Of a DNA stretch of 64,000 nt, positions 12,171 through 20,536 are shown piece by piece. Numbering within the stretch: the stretch's first letter is position 1; each line of letters starts with the position of its first letter. The notes below the pieces were generated by a model that did no database searches, was not told where the DNA came from, and saw only the letters and a list, made by a program, of their open reading frames with translations. Source of the stretch: Pegoplata infirma (lineage: Eukaryota > Arthropoda > Insecta > Diptera > Anthomyiidae); NCBI GenBank assembly GCA_963921195.1, contig OY992536.1, forward strand, positions 232,722,023 to 232,786,022. The letters run 5' to 3'. The translations under genes and the position numbers were made by a program.

Positions 12171-13235
12171 AAAAGTTAAATTCGACTTGGCCGAATCTAT
12201 GAATACCCTCCAAAATGCCCTTTTTAAGTGATAGTAAATTTTTTAACGTGAAAAAAACATTTTCGATTAAAAATATTATATTTTGTGTAAAAACACTTTT
12301 TTTAAGTAATTTTTGAAAAAAAAAAAAAAATAATTTACTAAATTTTTTTTAATGTAAAAATTTTTTTGAGTATAAAATTTTTTTCGAGTGTATATTTTTG
12401 AGTGACAAAAATACGTTGTAAAATATTTTTGTGACTTATCGATTTTTTTAAAATATATTTAACGGGTTTTCAACACGTGAATTTAAGGTGAATCTACTTA
12501 ATCTGAAATTCACGGTTTTGCTAATAACTTTTGAACCACTAGACCAATCTGGTTAAATTTCAATATAACTCATGCCAGGGAAACCACAAATATATATGAC
12601 AAGCTTCACTATCCTTAGAATTGCCTTTCGAAAGTTAGCGTGTTGTTTATCTTGTAAATTCACAAAAACCCTTGCCGAAATTCAGTATTTTGCTCATAAC
12701 TTTCGAACCACTGCACTATAAGGAATTTTCTGGTATTTTCTGGCCAAAACTCCAAAAGTTGGGATATTGCCTCAAAATTTGGCAAGTTTATTTGGCGGTA
12801 AGTTTTAAGGCTCTGTACAAAAAATTGGCATGATCTGGCCTAATAAATCGTGTTTTTAATGCAATTTTATAATATAATTTTGTCAATAATTTTTACATCC
12901 ACGCCCACAAAAGGGGGCGGGCAAAAAAATAATTTTCCTAGTGCCTTTGGTCCAAGTGCAGGGCTTTGAACTTCTTGTGGCGTATTTTTTTTTAATTTTT
13001 AAGCAATTGTACAAAAAAAAATGTAAAATATGGGATTTTGCGTAGCTAGACTAAGTTATTTAAGGGGGAGCTTTTTTTTACATGTTCCAATTTTGCTCAT
13101 TTACGAACTTGAACATCGTAAGACTATAAGACATATTCGTGCCAAACATCAGGTGGCTAGCTCTTTTGGTTTGGACAGCATCGTGCATTCCCCAGACAGT
13201 CAGACCGACAGACGGTCGGACGGACATCACTAAAT
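12171..13235 (-). repeat. mini-me-like repeat, long copy
   Basis: Minus orientation. Its 3' boundary reads AAGTTAAATTCGACTTGGCC followed by ATACCCTCCAAAATGCC. Further right are blocks with the words AACTTTCGAA/TTCGAAAG and CTTTTGAACCACTAGACC, the GGGGGAGC block, and the GTCCGTCCGACCGTC tract at 13204-13226. Open frames at 13030-13348 overlap this tract on both strands and are artefacts of it. Confidence 0.7.
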
Positions 13236-13734
13236 TTTTTTTCCCCATGGAGCCGCATAGCTTAGCGGATGAATACATCTTACTTACAAAGAGTTTCCCA
13301 ATATCTCATAGAGATATGGGAGTATGCAATTATATGCAAAAAAAGTAGCAGTCCACAAATAAATTTGGTTTAAAAAAGAAAAAAATTAATTAAATAGAAA
13401 AATTAAAAAAATATATAAATCAACATTTTAAACCTGTACTTTGTACAAAATATATTTATTTGCCCTATTGATAATTGAAATTAATTTCAAAAGATTTTAA
13501 TACAGGATTTTAAGTACGTTAATTTTGTAATAAGTTATGTTCTCCAAAATTAAAAAAAAAAAAATAAAAAATTAAATTTTGTTTTTGACGCCTCCGTACT
13601 AGCGGTAAAAGAGTTTGGTGTACAAAAATATGTGTGCTAGCCTACTTTAATATAGTTTACTGTATAATGGCATCCGAAAAAAGTTTTTTTGAACACATCA
13701 AAAATGGACTTTGGCCAACAATTCCTTATAAATT

Positions 13735-13920
13735 CCCTATAGTGCACTGGACCGATTTTGCTGGATTGCAATACCAACCTGACCAGGTAAATGCCCAACA
13801 TATGTGCCAAACTTTAGGAGCCTTCGTGAAGTCTTTCAAAAGTTAGCGTGTTTTTAACAGACAGGCAGACGGACGGACATAGCTAGATCGTTTTAAAATC
13901 GATCGATGATAACGAATATG
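13735..13920 (-). repeat. mini-me-like repeat fragment, left of a foldback insertion
   Basis: Closely parallels the inverse of 47930-48070: the words CCGATTTTGCTGGATTGCAA, CTGACCAGGTAAATG and CTTTCAAAAGTTAGCGTGTT all recur there inverted. It then has a GACGGACGGACAT tract and breaks off at 13920. The remaining part resumes at 15004 with ACTTTATGGGGTCCTAGACC. The whole repeat was therefore split by the element at 13921-15003. Confidence 0.75.
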
Positions 13921-15003
13921 AGGCATTCCACACCAAATGTCCCGCTACAGAAAAACATGGGTTCCGTAAATTTCTGAATAGGTTGTTTGGATAGCCCTAT
14001 ATGTAACTAAGAAAATTGCGTTTTTGGTTTTTCAAATTTTCGAAAACTGGGCTTAGGAGGCGTGGTCAAATATTGGAAAAATGGTAAAATTTGTGGCGAG
14101 TTGCCTTGATTAAATATTTATCACATTAAAACGGAATGCACCACAATGTCAAAAACTTACGTTCTTATATAGTTTTGTATGGGCTATCGATTAAAATTTT
14201 TTTTTTTGGAAAATTTTCAGAACCCGTTCTGAAATTTTCCATTTTTTAAAAAAGTCAATTTATCAAAAATCCGGCCACTTTTTTTTTTCTTTTTTATTTA
14301 TTTTTTTAAAAGTTTAGATGTTTGTCTATCCACACAAAAAAAATCAGAAACACGTTCATCTTTTTTTTCGAGAAAATCGCATTTGAACTTTAAATTTCAT
14401 AACAATTTAGTAATTTGCTTGTATTTTCTTGTGTTAACAGAGCGTATGACGAATATTTATGCAATTAATATTACTCATTCGCAACTTTAAAACAAAGAAA
14501 TACAAGCAAATAACAAAATTGTTATGAAATTTAAAGTTCAAATGCGATTTTCTCGAAAAAAAAGATGAACGTGTTTCTGATTTTTTTTGTGTGGATGGAC
14601 AAACATCTAAACTTTTAAAAAAATAAATAAAAAAGAAAAAAAAAAGTGGCCCGATTTTTGATAAATTTACTTTTTTAAAAAATGGAAAATTTCAGAACGG
14701 GTTCTGAAAATTTTCCAAAACAACAAATTTTAATCGATAGCCCATACAAAACTATATAAGAACGTAAATTTTTGACATTGTGGTGCTTTCCATATTAATG
14801 TGATAAATATTTAATCAAGGCAACTCGCCACAAATTTGACAATTTTTCCAATATTTGACCACGCCTCCTAAGCCCAGTTTTTGAAAAATTGAAAAACCAA
14901 AAACGCAATTTTCTAAGTTCCATATAGGGCTATCCATATCACCTATTCAGAAGTTTACGGTACACATGTTTTTTTTCGCTGGACATTTGGTGTGGAATGC
15001 CTC
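13921..15003. mobile_element. Foldback element with ~510-bp arms, ATAT flanks
   Basis: Begins GAGGCATTCCACACCAAATG and ends with its exact inverse CATTTGGTGTGGAATGCCTC. The arms are near-identical over about half a kilobase each (for example AAAACGCAATTTTCTAAG and TGATAAATATTTAATCAAGG recur inverted). The loop of about 45 bp is near 14440-14490. ATAT lies outside each end (13917-13920, 15004-15007). No ORF. Degenerate relatives lie at 60045-60420 and 62531-63256. The high arm identity indicates recent insertion. Confidence 0.9.
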
Positions 15004-15060
15004 ATATATATACTTTATGGGGTCCTAGACCAATATTTTGAGGTGTTACAAACTTATATA
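15004..15060 (-). repeat. mini-me-like repeat, right part
   Basis: Continuation of the repeat broken at 13920 (TATATACTTTATGGGGTCCT then AGACCAATATTTTGAGGTGT). The same block follows the GTCY tract in the 47.8-kb copy. Supports the insertion reading of the foldback element. Confidence 0.7.
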
Positions 15061-15099
15061 CGAACTATTATATTATATAAAAAAAGTCGACTTAAATTT

Positions 15100-15448
15100 A
15101 ACAAAGATTATTTTGTATTCATCTGGATATCGTAGGTCTATGTCTTCACATAAATTCCAGCCAAAATTTACACATTTTTATAAAAAAATAGGCATTAAAA
15201 AATTCCTTTTTTCGCACATGAAAACATCATATAGTTTCTTAAAAAGAAATGGTCGAAAAATAAAAAAAAAAACAGTTTTTTTCGCCATTTTTTTAAGCCG
15301 ATAAGCCTTTTATATATATTTAAAGTTTCATGCAAATCGGTTCATGAGGGTGGAGATACTTCCCTTGTATGTCCCCATATAAAATCTTGACCGATATTCA
15401 GTTAAATCAGTCTATAACAACAAAAATAAGTAAATTTCACTAAAACTT
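15100..15448 (+). repeat. Dispersed repeat (family of 54315-55115), left part
   Basis: Ends in TCTTGACCGATATTCAGTTA then a CAGTCTATAACAACAAAAA stretch, which matches the block CCGATATTCAGTTGAAGCGG at 54909 in the second copy. The copy is split at 15448 by a TIR element and continues at 16044. Its exact left boundary is not visible. Confidence 0.6.
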
Positions 15449-16043
15449 ACAAGGGAAGTCTCTCCCTCCGATCTTTATGAAATTTGGATATGTTGTTAAG
15501 AACGAAAATTTCGACGCGTATTTTTTTTTTAGCGGCCCAAACTCATTTTTAGGGGGGGTTGATTTGAATGGGCGGGAATTGACCTTTTTCAGTTTTTACG
15601 ATTTACTCCAATTTAAACAAAATAAATATTGGCATGTATGATATCAGATTAAAGGTATTAAAAATACCTATTTCGTGGCGCTAACAACGGGCCAAAGAAG
15701 TTAATATTTTTCGACTTATTAACAAAAATGTCCTTAAATTTTGGTATTTTACTCAATATGACGAAAACTTGTGCATGTATGGACACGTTCTAAGCACATG
15801 TAGATAGGTTTTCCATAGACCAATCATTTGGTATGTAACATGACTAGGTTTCTTTGCATAATATAGGAGATAAACGAAAAAAACTGAAAAATGGTCTTGT
15901 CTTCCCCCCTCCTTTTTGCCCACTAAATATGAATTTGGGCCGCTAAAAAAAAAAAAAATACGTGTCCCTTTATTTTTTCTGCTCTACAAAATAAAACTAA
16001 TTCCATAAAGATCCGCGGGTGACACTAGGGAAACTTCCCTTGT
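15449..16043. mobile_element. TIR element, ACAAGGGAAGTCTC ends (copy 1)
   Basis: Ends ACAAGGGAAGTCTCTCCCTC and the inverse GACACTAGGGAAACTTCCCT then TGT. Internal landmarks are TTAGCGGCCCAAACTCATTT, a GGGGGGG run and ACAACGGGCCAAAGAAGTTA. A second copy in reverse orientation lies at 38747-39223; it lacks about 110 bp present here around 15775-15885. No ORF, so non-autonomous. Confidence 0.85.
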
Positions 16044-16205
16044 TAGTTTGTGTGTGATTTCTATAATAATTAAAGATCTAAAAAAATATAGATTCATTCG
16101 GTCCATGTTTGGACTTGGGATACATTTTTCGAAAAAACAATGGTGTAGGGTATTATATGGTAGTTCTTGATTGACTATAATTTTCCTATTTGTTTTTATA
16201 TATAG
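16044..16205 (+). repeat. Dispersed repeat (family of 54315-55115), right part
   Basis: Resumes the repeat broken at 15448 with TTGTGTGTGATTT, then TAGATTCATTCGGTCCATG, TTGGACTTGGGA, GGTGTAGGGTATTATATGGT and GACTATAATTTTCCTA. The same blocks occur in order at 55019-55110. Its right edge abuts a LINE 3' end fragment. Confidence 0.75.
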
Positions 16206-16219
16206 ATGGGCCTCGACTG

Positions 16220-16365
16220 GTATGTTTAATTTTGACAAGAAGTCAGAAGAGAATTTTAATTATTATGAAGAGCAGCCCAACAATCCATCTCTCCTTCTAC
16301 GCCTAATCACTTTAGATCAGGAACTGATCTTTTGGACATTAAGTCAATCTCTAAACCTAACCGCT
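16220..16365 (+). mobile_element. 3' end fragment of a non-LTR retrotransposon
   Basis: About 145 bp matching the 3' untranslated end of LINE copy C (35345-35490): GAGCAGCCCAACAATCC against GAGCAGCCAACAACCC, ATCACTTTAGATCAGGAACT against ATCACTTTGGATCAGGAACT, then a CCTAACC-type tail. A severe 5' truncation, as is usual for target-primed insertions. Non-coding. Confidence 0.8.
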
Positions 16366-17409
16366 GTTTTATCCAAATCTTGAGTGTAAAGTGATTTTGT
16401 AATTTAGTTTTTGACTTAAATTACACATTAAATTTTACCTTATATTTTTGATAAATTTTGCACTCACCCTTGGCATTTTTGCAAGACTTAAGTGCAAACT
16501 GAACTTTTATCTTTTAAAATTTCCTCTTGTGTTAAACTTTTTTGTTGGACTTTTAGATAAACTTTTAAAATATTTATTTCGCAATCAAATTTTGTTTTTT
16601 CAAATGTTTTTAAATGCTTTCTCCAAATTTAGGCGGAGTGCCTTGGCTTTTTTGCAAGACTTGATTGCAAAGTAAATTTTATAGTTTTGCACTAGACATT
16701 GACACGTTGGCAAAATTTTTGAGTGCACTTAAACTTTAAAGTTCGTTTCTTAACATATAATTATAACCTTTCCATACTTTTTTTGCAAACTTTACAACAC
16801 ATACATTCATTTCTCATGTTAAAGATTTTAATAGTACTTGATAATTTCGAAACTAAAGATTTAAATTTCAACAAATATAATTTTGCAATAAAATATCAAA
16901 AATTAAAAAAAAATGTTTTTTTTTTTGCATATAACAAATACAATTCACAGCCTTTTAATGCTTTAAAAATGAGCTCAATACTTTTAAAAACAAAAAATAA
17001 ATTAATTTCCAAACCTAAAAATCATAAACTTTGCATAAACCCCAGAGTTGTATATTTTCGTATCAACAGAGTTGTATTTTTTTTTTTAACAAAAAATTTA
17101 AAATTTTTTAAAATAATCATAAAATTTCTGTTACCATAAGAAATTTATTATTAGGTATTGTATGATTTTAAGTTTCATTTGAATTTTTTTTTAATTAAAA
17201 TTTATTTTTTAAATTCATTTCGATTTTAAAAAGAGTCGAAATTTGAAAACCCTTAATGTTTTTTTTTTCTATTGAATAATTACTCTTACGAAACCTTGTT
17301 GGGATTTGATTTTTTTTCAATTGATTCATATTGCATTTATCATGATTCGAAATTGTTTTTGTATTTAATAGTTTTTACTACTTTTTTAAATATTAGCAAA
17401 TAACGAAAT
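16366..17409. other. AT-rich sequence, probable 3' UTR and downstream of the receptor gene
   Basis: Very low GC, with oligo-T runs. GCAAGACTTAAGTGCAAA recurs loosely at 16479 and 16652, and GCACT/AGTGC words are common. The 138-codon open frame at 16723-17139 is made of Asn/Lys/Phe/Ile/Leu from AT-rich DNA and I do not call it a gene. The part nearest 17409 would be the 3' UTR of the minus-strand receptor transcript. Confidence 0.5.
17201..17206 (-). terminator. Possible polyadenylation signal (AATAAA)
   Basis: AATAAA on the minus strand about 205 nt beyond the TAG at 17410; another is at 17144-17149. In sequence this AT-rich the hexamer is expected by chance, so this is only a candidate 3' end for the receptor transcript. 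Confidence 0.25.
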
Positions 17410-17523
17410 CTAACGTCTATAATGATACATGTTATAACCCATGGGTGTGCTGCCCATAGCACGTTCCGTTGCCTTTTCAATACTGGCCTGAACGCACCGA
17501 TAGCAGCACACATAGGCCAAACA
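17410..17523 (-). CDS. Candidate C-terminal readthrough extension of the octopamine receptor
   Basis: Directly after the TGA of the receptor ORF, the same minus-strand frame stays open for 37 sense codons (17523 down to 17413) to a TAG at 17412-17410. The extension starts CLAYVCCYRC, giving four cysteines within ten residues, and ends GYNMYHYRR. It is close to 50% GC, like the exon and unlike the roughly 20% GC DNA that follows the TAG. TGA followed by T is a leaky type of stop. Established knowledge: translational stop readthrough is common in Drosophila, and class A GPCR tails often carry palmitoylated cysteines after helix 8. Inference: an extended isoform, or a TGA that is an assembly error or strain polymorphism. 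A merely conserved 3' UTR is the alternative. Confidence 0.5.
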   Translation of the reverse strand, partial: CLAYVCCYRCVQASIEKATERAMGSTPMGYNMYHYRR

Positions 17524-18594
17524 TCACTTAAAGAGTATACGTCGAAATGCTCGCCGAAAGTCCTTATTGAATATGGTATAGATGGCCGGATTTAAAGCCG
17601 AATTCATATAGCCCAACCAAAATGCTATCGAGAACGCTGCATCCGGTATGTGACAATGACTCTGACATGCTGGCACTAATATGTACAAAAAGAAGAAGGG
17701 CAGCCAGCAGGCAATGAAGGAACCCATTATAAGACCCAATATAAGTGTGGCCCGCTTCTCCTTTTTTCGTGCTATTCTTCGTTTCTCCTTTTCGGGATCT
17801 CGAGGTTTTTGTACTTTTGGTATGGCAGGTTCTAGTTCGGCTTTGACAATTTCTTGTTTGGGTACATCCTTAACGACCACCGTCTTGGATTCATTTTGTC
17901 TTCGATTATTGGATTTACGACCAAATATTGGCTGACATAAACGAAATTTTAAAGGTTTTACCACAGCACAACGACTAACTACGCCAGAATCTGAACTTGA
18001 TGGATCAAATTCACTTACCATGTCAGGATCGACACCCACCGATAGAGCTCGACAGCGTCCCGCTAAAGGTGATACCTTCAATTCGTTTGCGTTGGCGGCC
18101 GACAAAGTTGTTGTAGTTGTCCCCGTTCCTATCACCGTTGTCGTCGTCGCTACACTACCGTTGTTGTTATTTAAAGCAATTGCATTTGCTGTTGTCGTTG
18201 TGCTATTATTATTGGCAGCCATTGATGGTGGCACGGGCACATTTATCGTTCCATGCCCCGTTGTTATTGTACTCACTTTTAAAGTTTCCTTAGAATTTAT
18301 TGTGTCGCTATTATTACTAATTGGAATTTCTATATTATTTGAGGTTAGAGAACCCGTATTTGTACAACTACTATTGGGGTATAGCAGAGGATGTGGTTCC
18401 ATTTCCCCAGCTTCTGATGTGGAAATATCTGAAGCTAAATCGCAGGTTACGGTTGGTATTGGCATTGGTAGTGCTCCAGCACTATTCGGTGGTGTTTCGA
18501 TGGTGGCTATTTGGTGTTGTTGATGTTTCTGTAGTGCACTAGAGGATGGCATGGGTATGGTACCTTTTTTATTGGCGGTGGTAAAGCTGGTAAC
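17524..18594 (-). CDS. Octalpha2R: Octopamine receptor alpha2-type, last coding exon (ICL3, TM6, TM7, tail)
   Basis: Class A GPCR exon encoding 356 residues and a TGA stop (17526-17524). The exon starts at 18594 after a TTGCAG acceptor (18600-18595), in phase 0. Residues 1 to about 282 form a long third intracellular loop, rich in Ser/Thr/Asn with AN/NN/TT runs, ending in the basic stretch RRIARKKEKRA. TM6 begins about residue 283 and carries the CWLPFF motif. TM7 is about residues 320-342 with NPAIY (NPxxY). The tail FNKDFRRAFRRILFK forms helix 8. Together with the TM5 exon at 56478-56636 this fits the insect alpha2-adrenergic-like octopamine receptor, which acts at the plasma membrane and is expected to couple to Gi. 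A related amine receptor cannot be fully excluded without TM1-TM4. The frame is intact across the exon. Confidence 0.85.
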   Translation of the reverse strand, partial: VTSFTTANKKGTIPMPSSSALQKHQQHQIATIETPPNSAGALPMPIPTVTCDLASDISTSEAGEMEPHPLLYPNSSCTNTGSLTSNNIEIPISNNSDTINSKETLKVSTITTGHGTINVPVPPSMAANNNSTTTTANAIALNNNNGSVATTTTVIGTGTTTTTLSAANANELKVSPLAGRCRALSVGVDPDMVSEFDPSSSDSGVVSRCAVVKPLKFRLCQPIFGRKSNNRRQNESKTVVVKDVPKQEIVKAELEPAIPKVQKPRDPEKEKRRIARKKEKRATLILGLIMGSFIACWLPFFFLYILVPACQSHCHIPDAAFSIAFWLGYMNSALNPAIYTIFNKDFRRAFRRILFK

Positions 18595-18771
18595 CTGCAA
18601 TTTGAAAAGGAAAAAGAAAATTGTTATAAATATGTTTAAAAAATTTAAAACTTTAAATTCCTTTAGTACACTATAAAAAATGCTTGTAAATTTTACTACT
18701 ATATATTAGTAAAATTTTTGTTTAATAACACACATTGTTCGTATACATAAACACAAAATGCTTAATATAAT

Positions 18772-19137
18772 TTCGAAGCTCTTTAACACAAGAATTTGCA
18801 AATACTATTATCCGTTAATTCAAATATTATATACACAATGTGTAGGTTAGGTAAGGGTGGCGGTGTACGATTTACACCTCGCATAGACCTTTTGGTACAT
18901 AGCGATACCACAAAACTTTTTTTCTTTTTTCGCTAGCGGCTCAAGTTAAACACGTTCGAAGCTCTTTAACACAAGAATTTGCAAATACTATTATCCGTTA
19001 ATTCAAATATTATACACACAATGTGTAGGTTAGGTTAGGGTGGCGGTGTACGATTTACACCTCGCATAGACCTTTTGGTACATAGCGATACCACAAAACT
19101 TTTTTTCTTTTTTCGCTAGCGGCTCAAGTTAAACACG
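18772..19137. repeat. Direct tandem duplication, 183-bp period
   Basis: Two adjacent copies, 18772-18954 and 18955-19137, starting TTCGAAGCTCTTTAACACAA. They differ only at a few bases (GGTAAGG against GGTTAGG, ATATACACA against ATACACACA). Each copy holds about 70 bp of host sequence plus about 110 bp of the 3' end of the minus-strand LINE copy E, so the duplication followed the LINE insertion. Confidence 0.92.
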
Positions 19138-19699
19138 TTCAAAGTCATTGCGAATCTCTTTAATATTCTAAGATCCATTCGCGTTATATCCTCCAAAGTA
19201 TTAAAGCTTGTCTGACCAGTAATCGATCGGCGACTTATTGCCACCGCTGGACAGTGACAAAGTATGTGTTCTATCGTTTCATCCACTCCTGGTGAGCCGC
19301 ATCTTTTACAACTGGCGTCCGGGATGAGTCTAATATTCTTAGCATGAATGCCGATGAGACAGTAACCAGTTATTATTCCCGTCAGAGCCCGACATTCCCT
19401 TCTCGTAAGTGCTAAAAGGTATTCAGTTTTCCCTTGGTCATAAGTTGGCCATAAAGTTCTGCTGATTTTGCATGTTGTTAGTTGTCCCCACTTCCTGTTC
19501 GCTACTGCAACATTTATGGAATCCCGTCTTTTTTTGAAGTGTTGGAGCGGTGGTAAAACTAGCACCGTGGTACCTACACCATCAGCTCCAAGTTTCGCGA
19601 GTTCGTCTGCCCTTTCATTTCCCTGTATTCCGTTGTGTCCTGGTACCCATAATAAATTAACCTGGTTGTGTTGACACAACGTCTGCAAGTTCTCGTAAA
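19028..19699 (-). mobile_element. 5'-truncated LINE (copy E) with 12-bp target duplication
   Basis: A minus-strand LINE 3' part ending in CCACCCTAACCTAACCT. The dodecamer ACACAATGTGTA flanks it on both sides (19016-19027 and 19700-19711). That marks the 5' truncation point as about 19699 and fixes the element as a single target-primed insertion. The RNase H and zinc-finger-like coding part is listed separately. Confidence 0.88.
19116..19699 (-). pseudogene. LINE ORF2 C-terminal fragment: RNase H end and CCHC-like tail
   Basis: An open frame ending at 19116. The RNase H C-terminal motif NLLWVPGHNGIQGNERADEL comes first. The C-terminal C-x2-C-x9-H-x3-C-x1-C type motif follows (CKRCGSPG...EHILCHC), found at the end of RNase H-bearing LINE polyproteins of the I/R1/LOA groups. 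The frame runs on upstream past 19711 into host DNA (FVWQFYKYFKMLVF), which is not part of the element. Endonuclease, reverse transcriptase and the start of RNase H are missing, so it cannot be functional. Confidence 0.85.
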
Positions 19700-19799
19700 A
19701 CACAATGTGTAAAAATACCAACATTTTAAAGTACTTGTAAAATTGCCAAACAAATTCTAAAACAGTCAAAAAGAAAAATGCAATAAAAAATTATTCTTT

Positions 19800-20200
19800 A
19801 TAATTTTTCATTTTAAGCATTTTACGCCTGTCACAGGAACTTTTTTATTTTCCCTTTGACAACCCCTAGTGAAATTTTATGAGGAAAACATCACTACTAA
19901 AAATTGACAATGCGACTGGGACGCGACCTTACCCACTTGATTATTTTAGTTTTGGTGGTGAAAAATCCGGTCTCAAAACTTTTCCATTTCTGAGTAAATT
20001 AAGGTCAAAGTTTAAAAAAAACGCATGTTTAGGCATTTTTGGAAACTCATAGCGGATGAACCCGATGTAATGGTGACTTAAAAATAAGTAAGATGCAAAA
20101 CTCATTTGGTCAGTCGCCTTTGGGAACCAATTGTCTTTGAATGATATCTTATTCACCCGTTTCGAAAAAAAACTGTTTTTGGGGGAAAGACCTTATTAAA
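19800..20200. repeat. Inverted-repeat sequence interrupted by LINE A (left arm)
   Basis: GACTTAAAAATAAGT and AGATGCAAAACTCA (20073-20105) recur inverted right of LINE A (TGAGTTTTGCATCTT at 25636, CTTATTTTTAAGTC at 25680). CCTTTGACAACCCCTAGTGA near 19852 resembles the foldback arm at about 61936. A smaller hairpin ACCAATTGTCTTT / AAAGACAATTGGT occurs around 20127 and 20199. Taken together, LINE A seems to have landed inside a foldback element. The open frame at 19941-20156 is part of this repeat. Confidence 0.6.
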
Positions 20201-20536
20201 AGACAATTGGTGCTCCAATGGTTAAAGCGACTTATCAAATGTGTTGGAGACGAAGCAGCGAGTGTTGCAGGGATTCTTGAAGCGCAATATAGCTTATTGT
20301 ATTGAAACTAGCCTTAGCCTCTCAGAATTCAGTGACCGACCATCTGCGGTGAAGAGCCACAACCTGCAGGAGGTGTCTCTGCTGTTTTAACAGAAGATAG
20401 CGGATCTAGAGTGGACGCTCAATAAAAACCCGTAATCCCAGGTGTCATTCGTACCGTGCCCATGTTAGCTTGGTAGCAAAGGGCTCTGTTACCAAGCTTC
20501 ATATATTTTAATCCATATATTTTTATTCTTTCAGAA

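Noticed and set aside
13030..13348. Three overlapping frames on both strands
   Set aside because: They cover the GTCY tract and conserved block of a mini-me-like repeat; same words recur in non-coding copies.
16723..17139. 138-codon plus-strand open frame downstream of the receptor gene
   Set aside because: Composition is Asn/Lys/Ile/Phe/Leu with poly-T and poly-A codons, as expected from about 18% GC DNA. No motif, no splice-site support, and it overlaps the likely 3' UTR region of the opposite-strand gene.
18020..18523. 167-codon plus-strand frame opposite the receptor exon
   Set aside because: It is the antisense of the low-complexity Ser/Thr/Asn third intracellular loop (Val/Leu runs from ACA/ACC codons). 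The minus-strand frame has GPCR motifs and splice sites.
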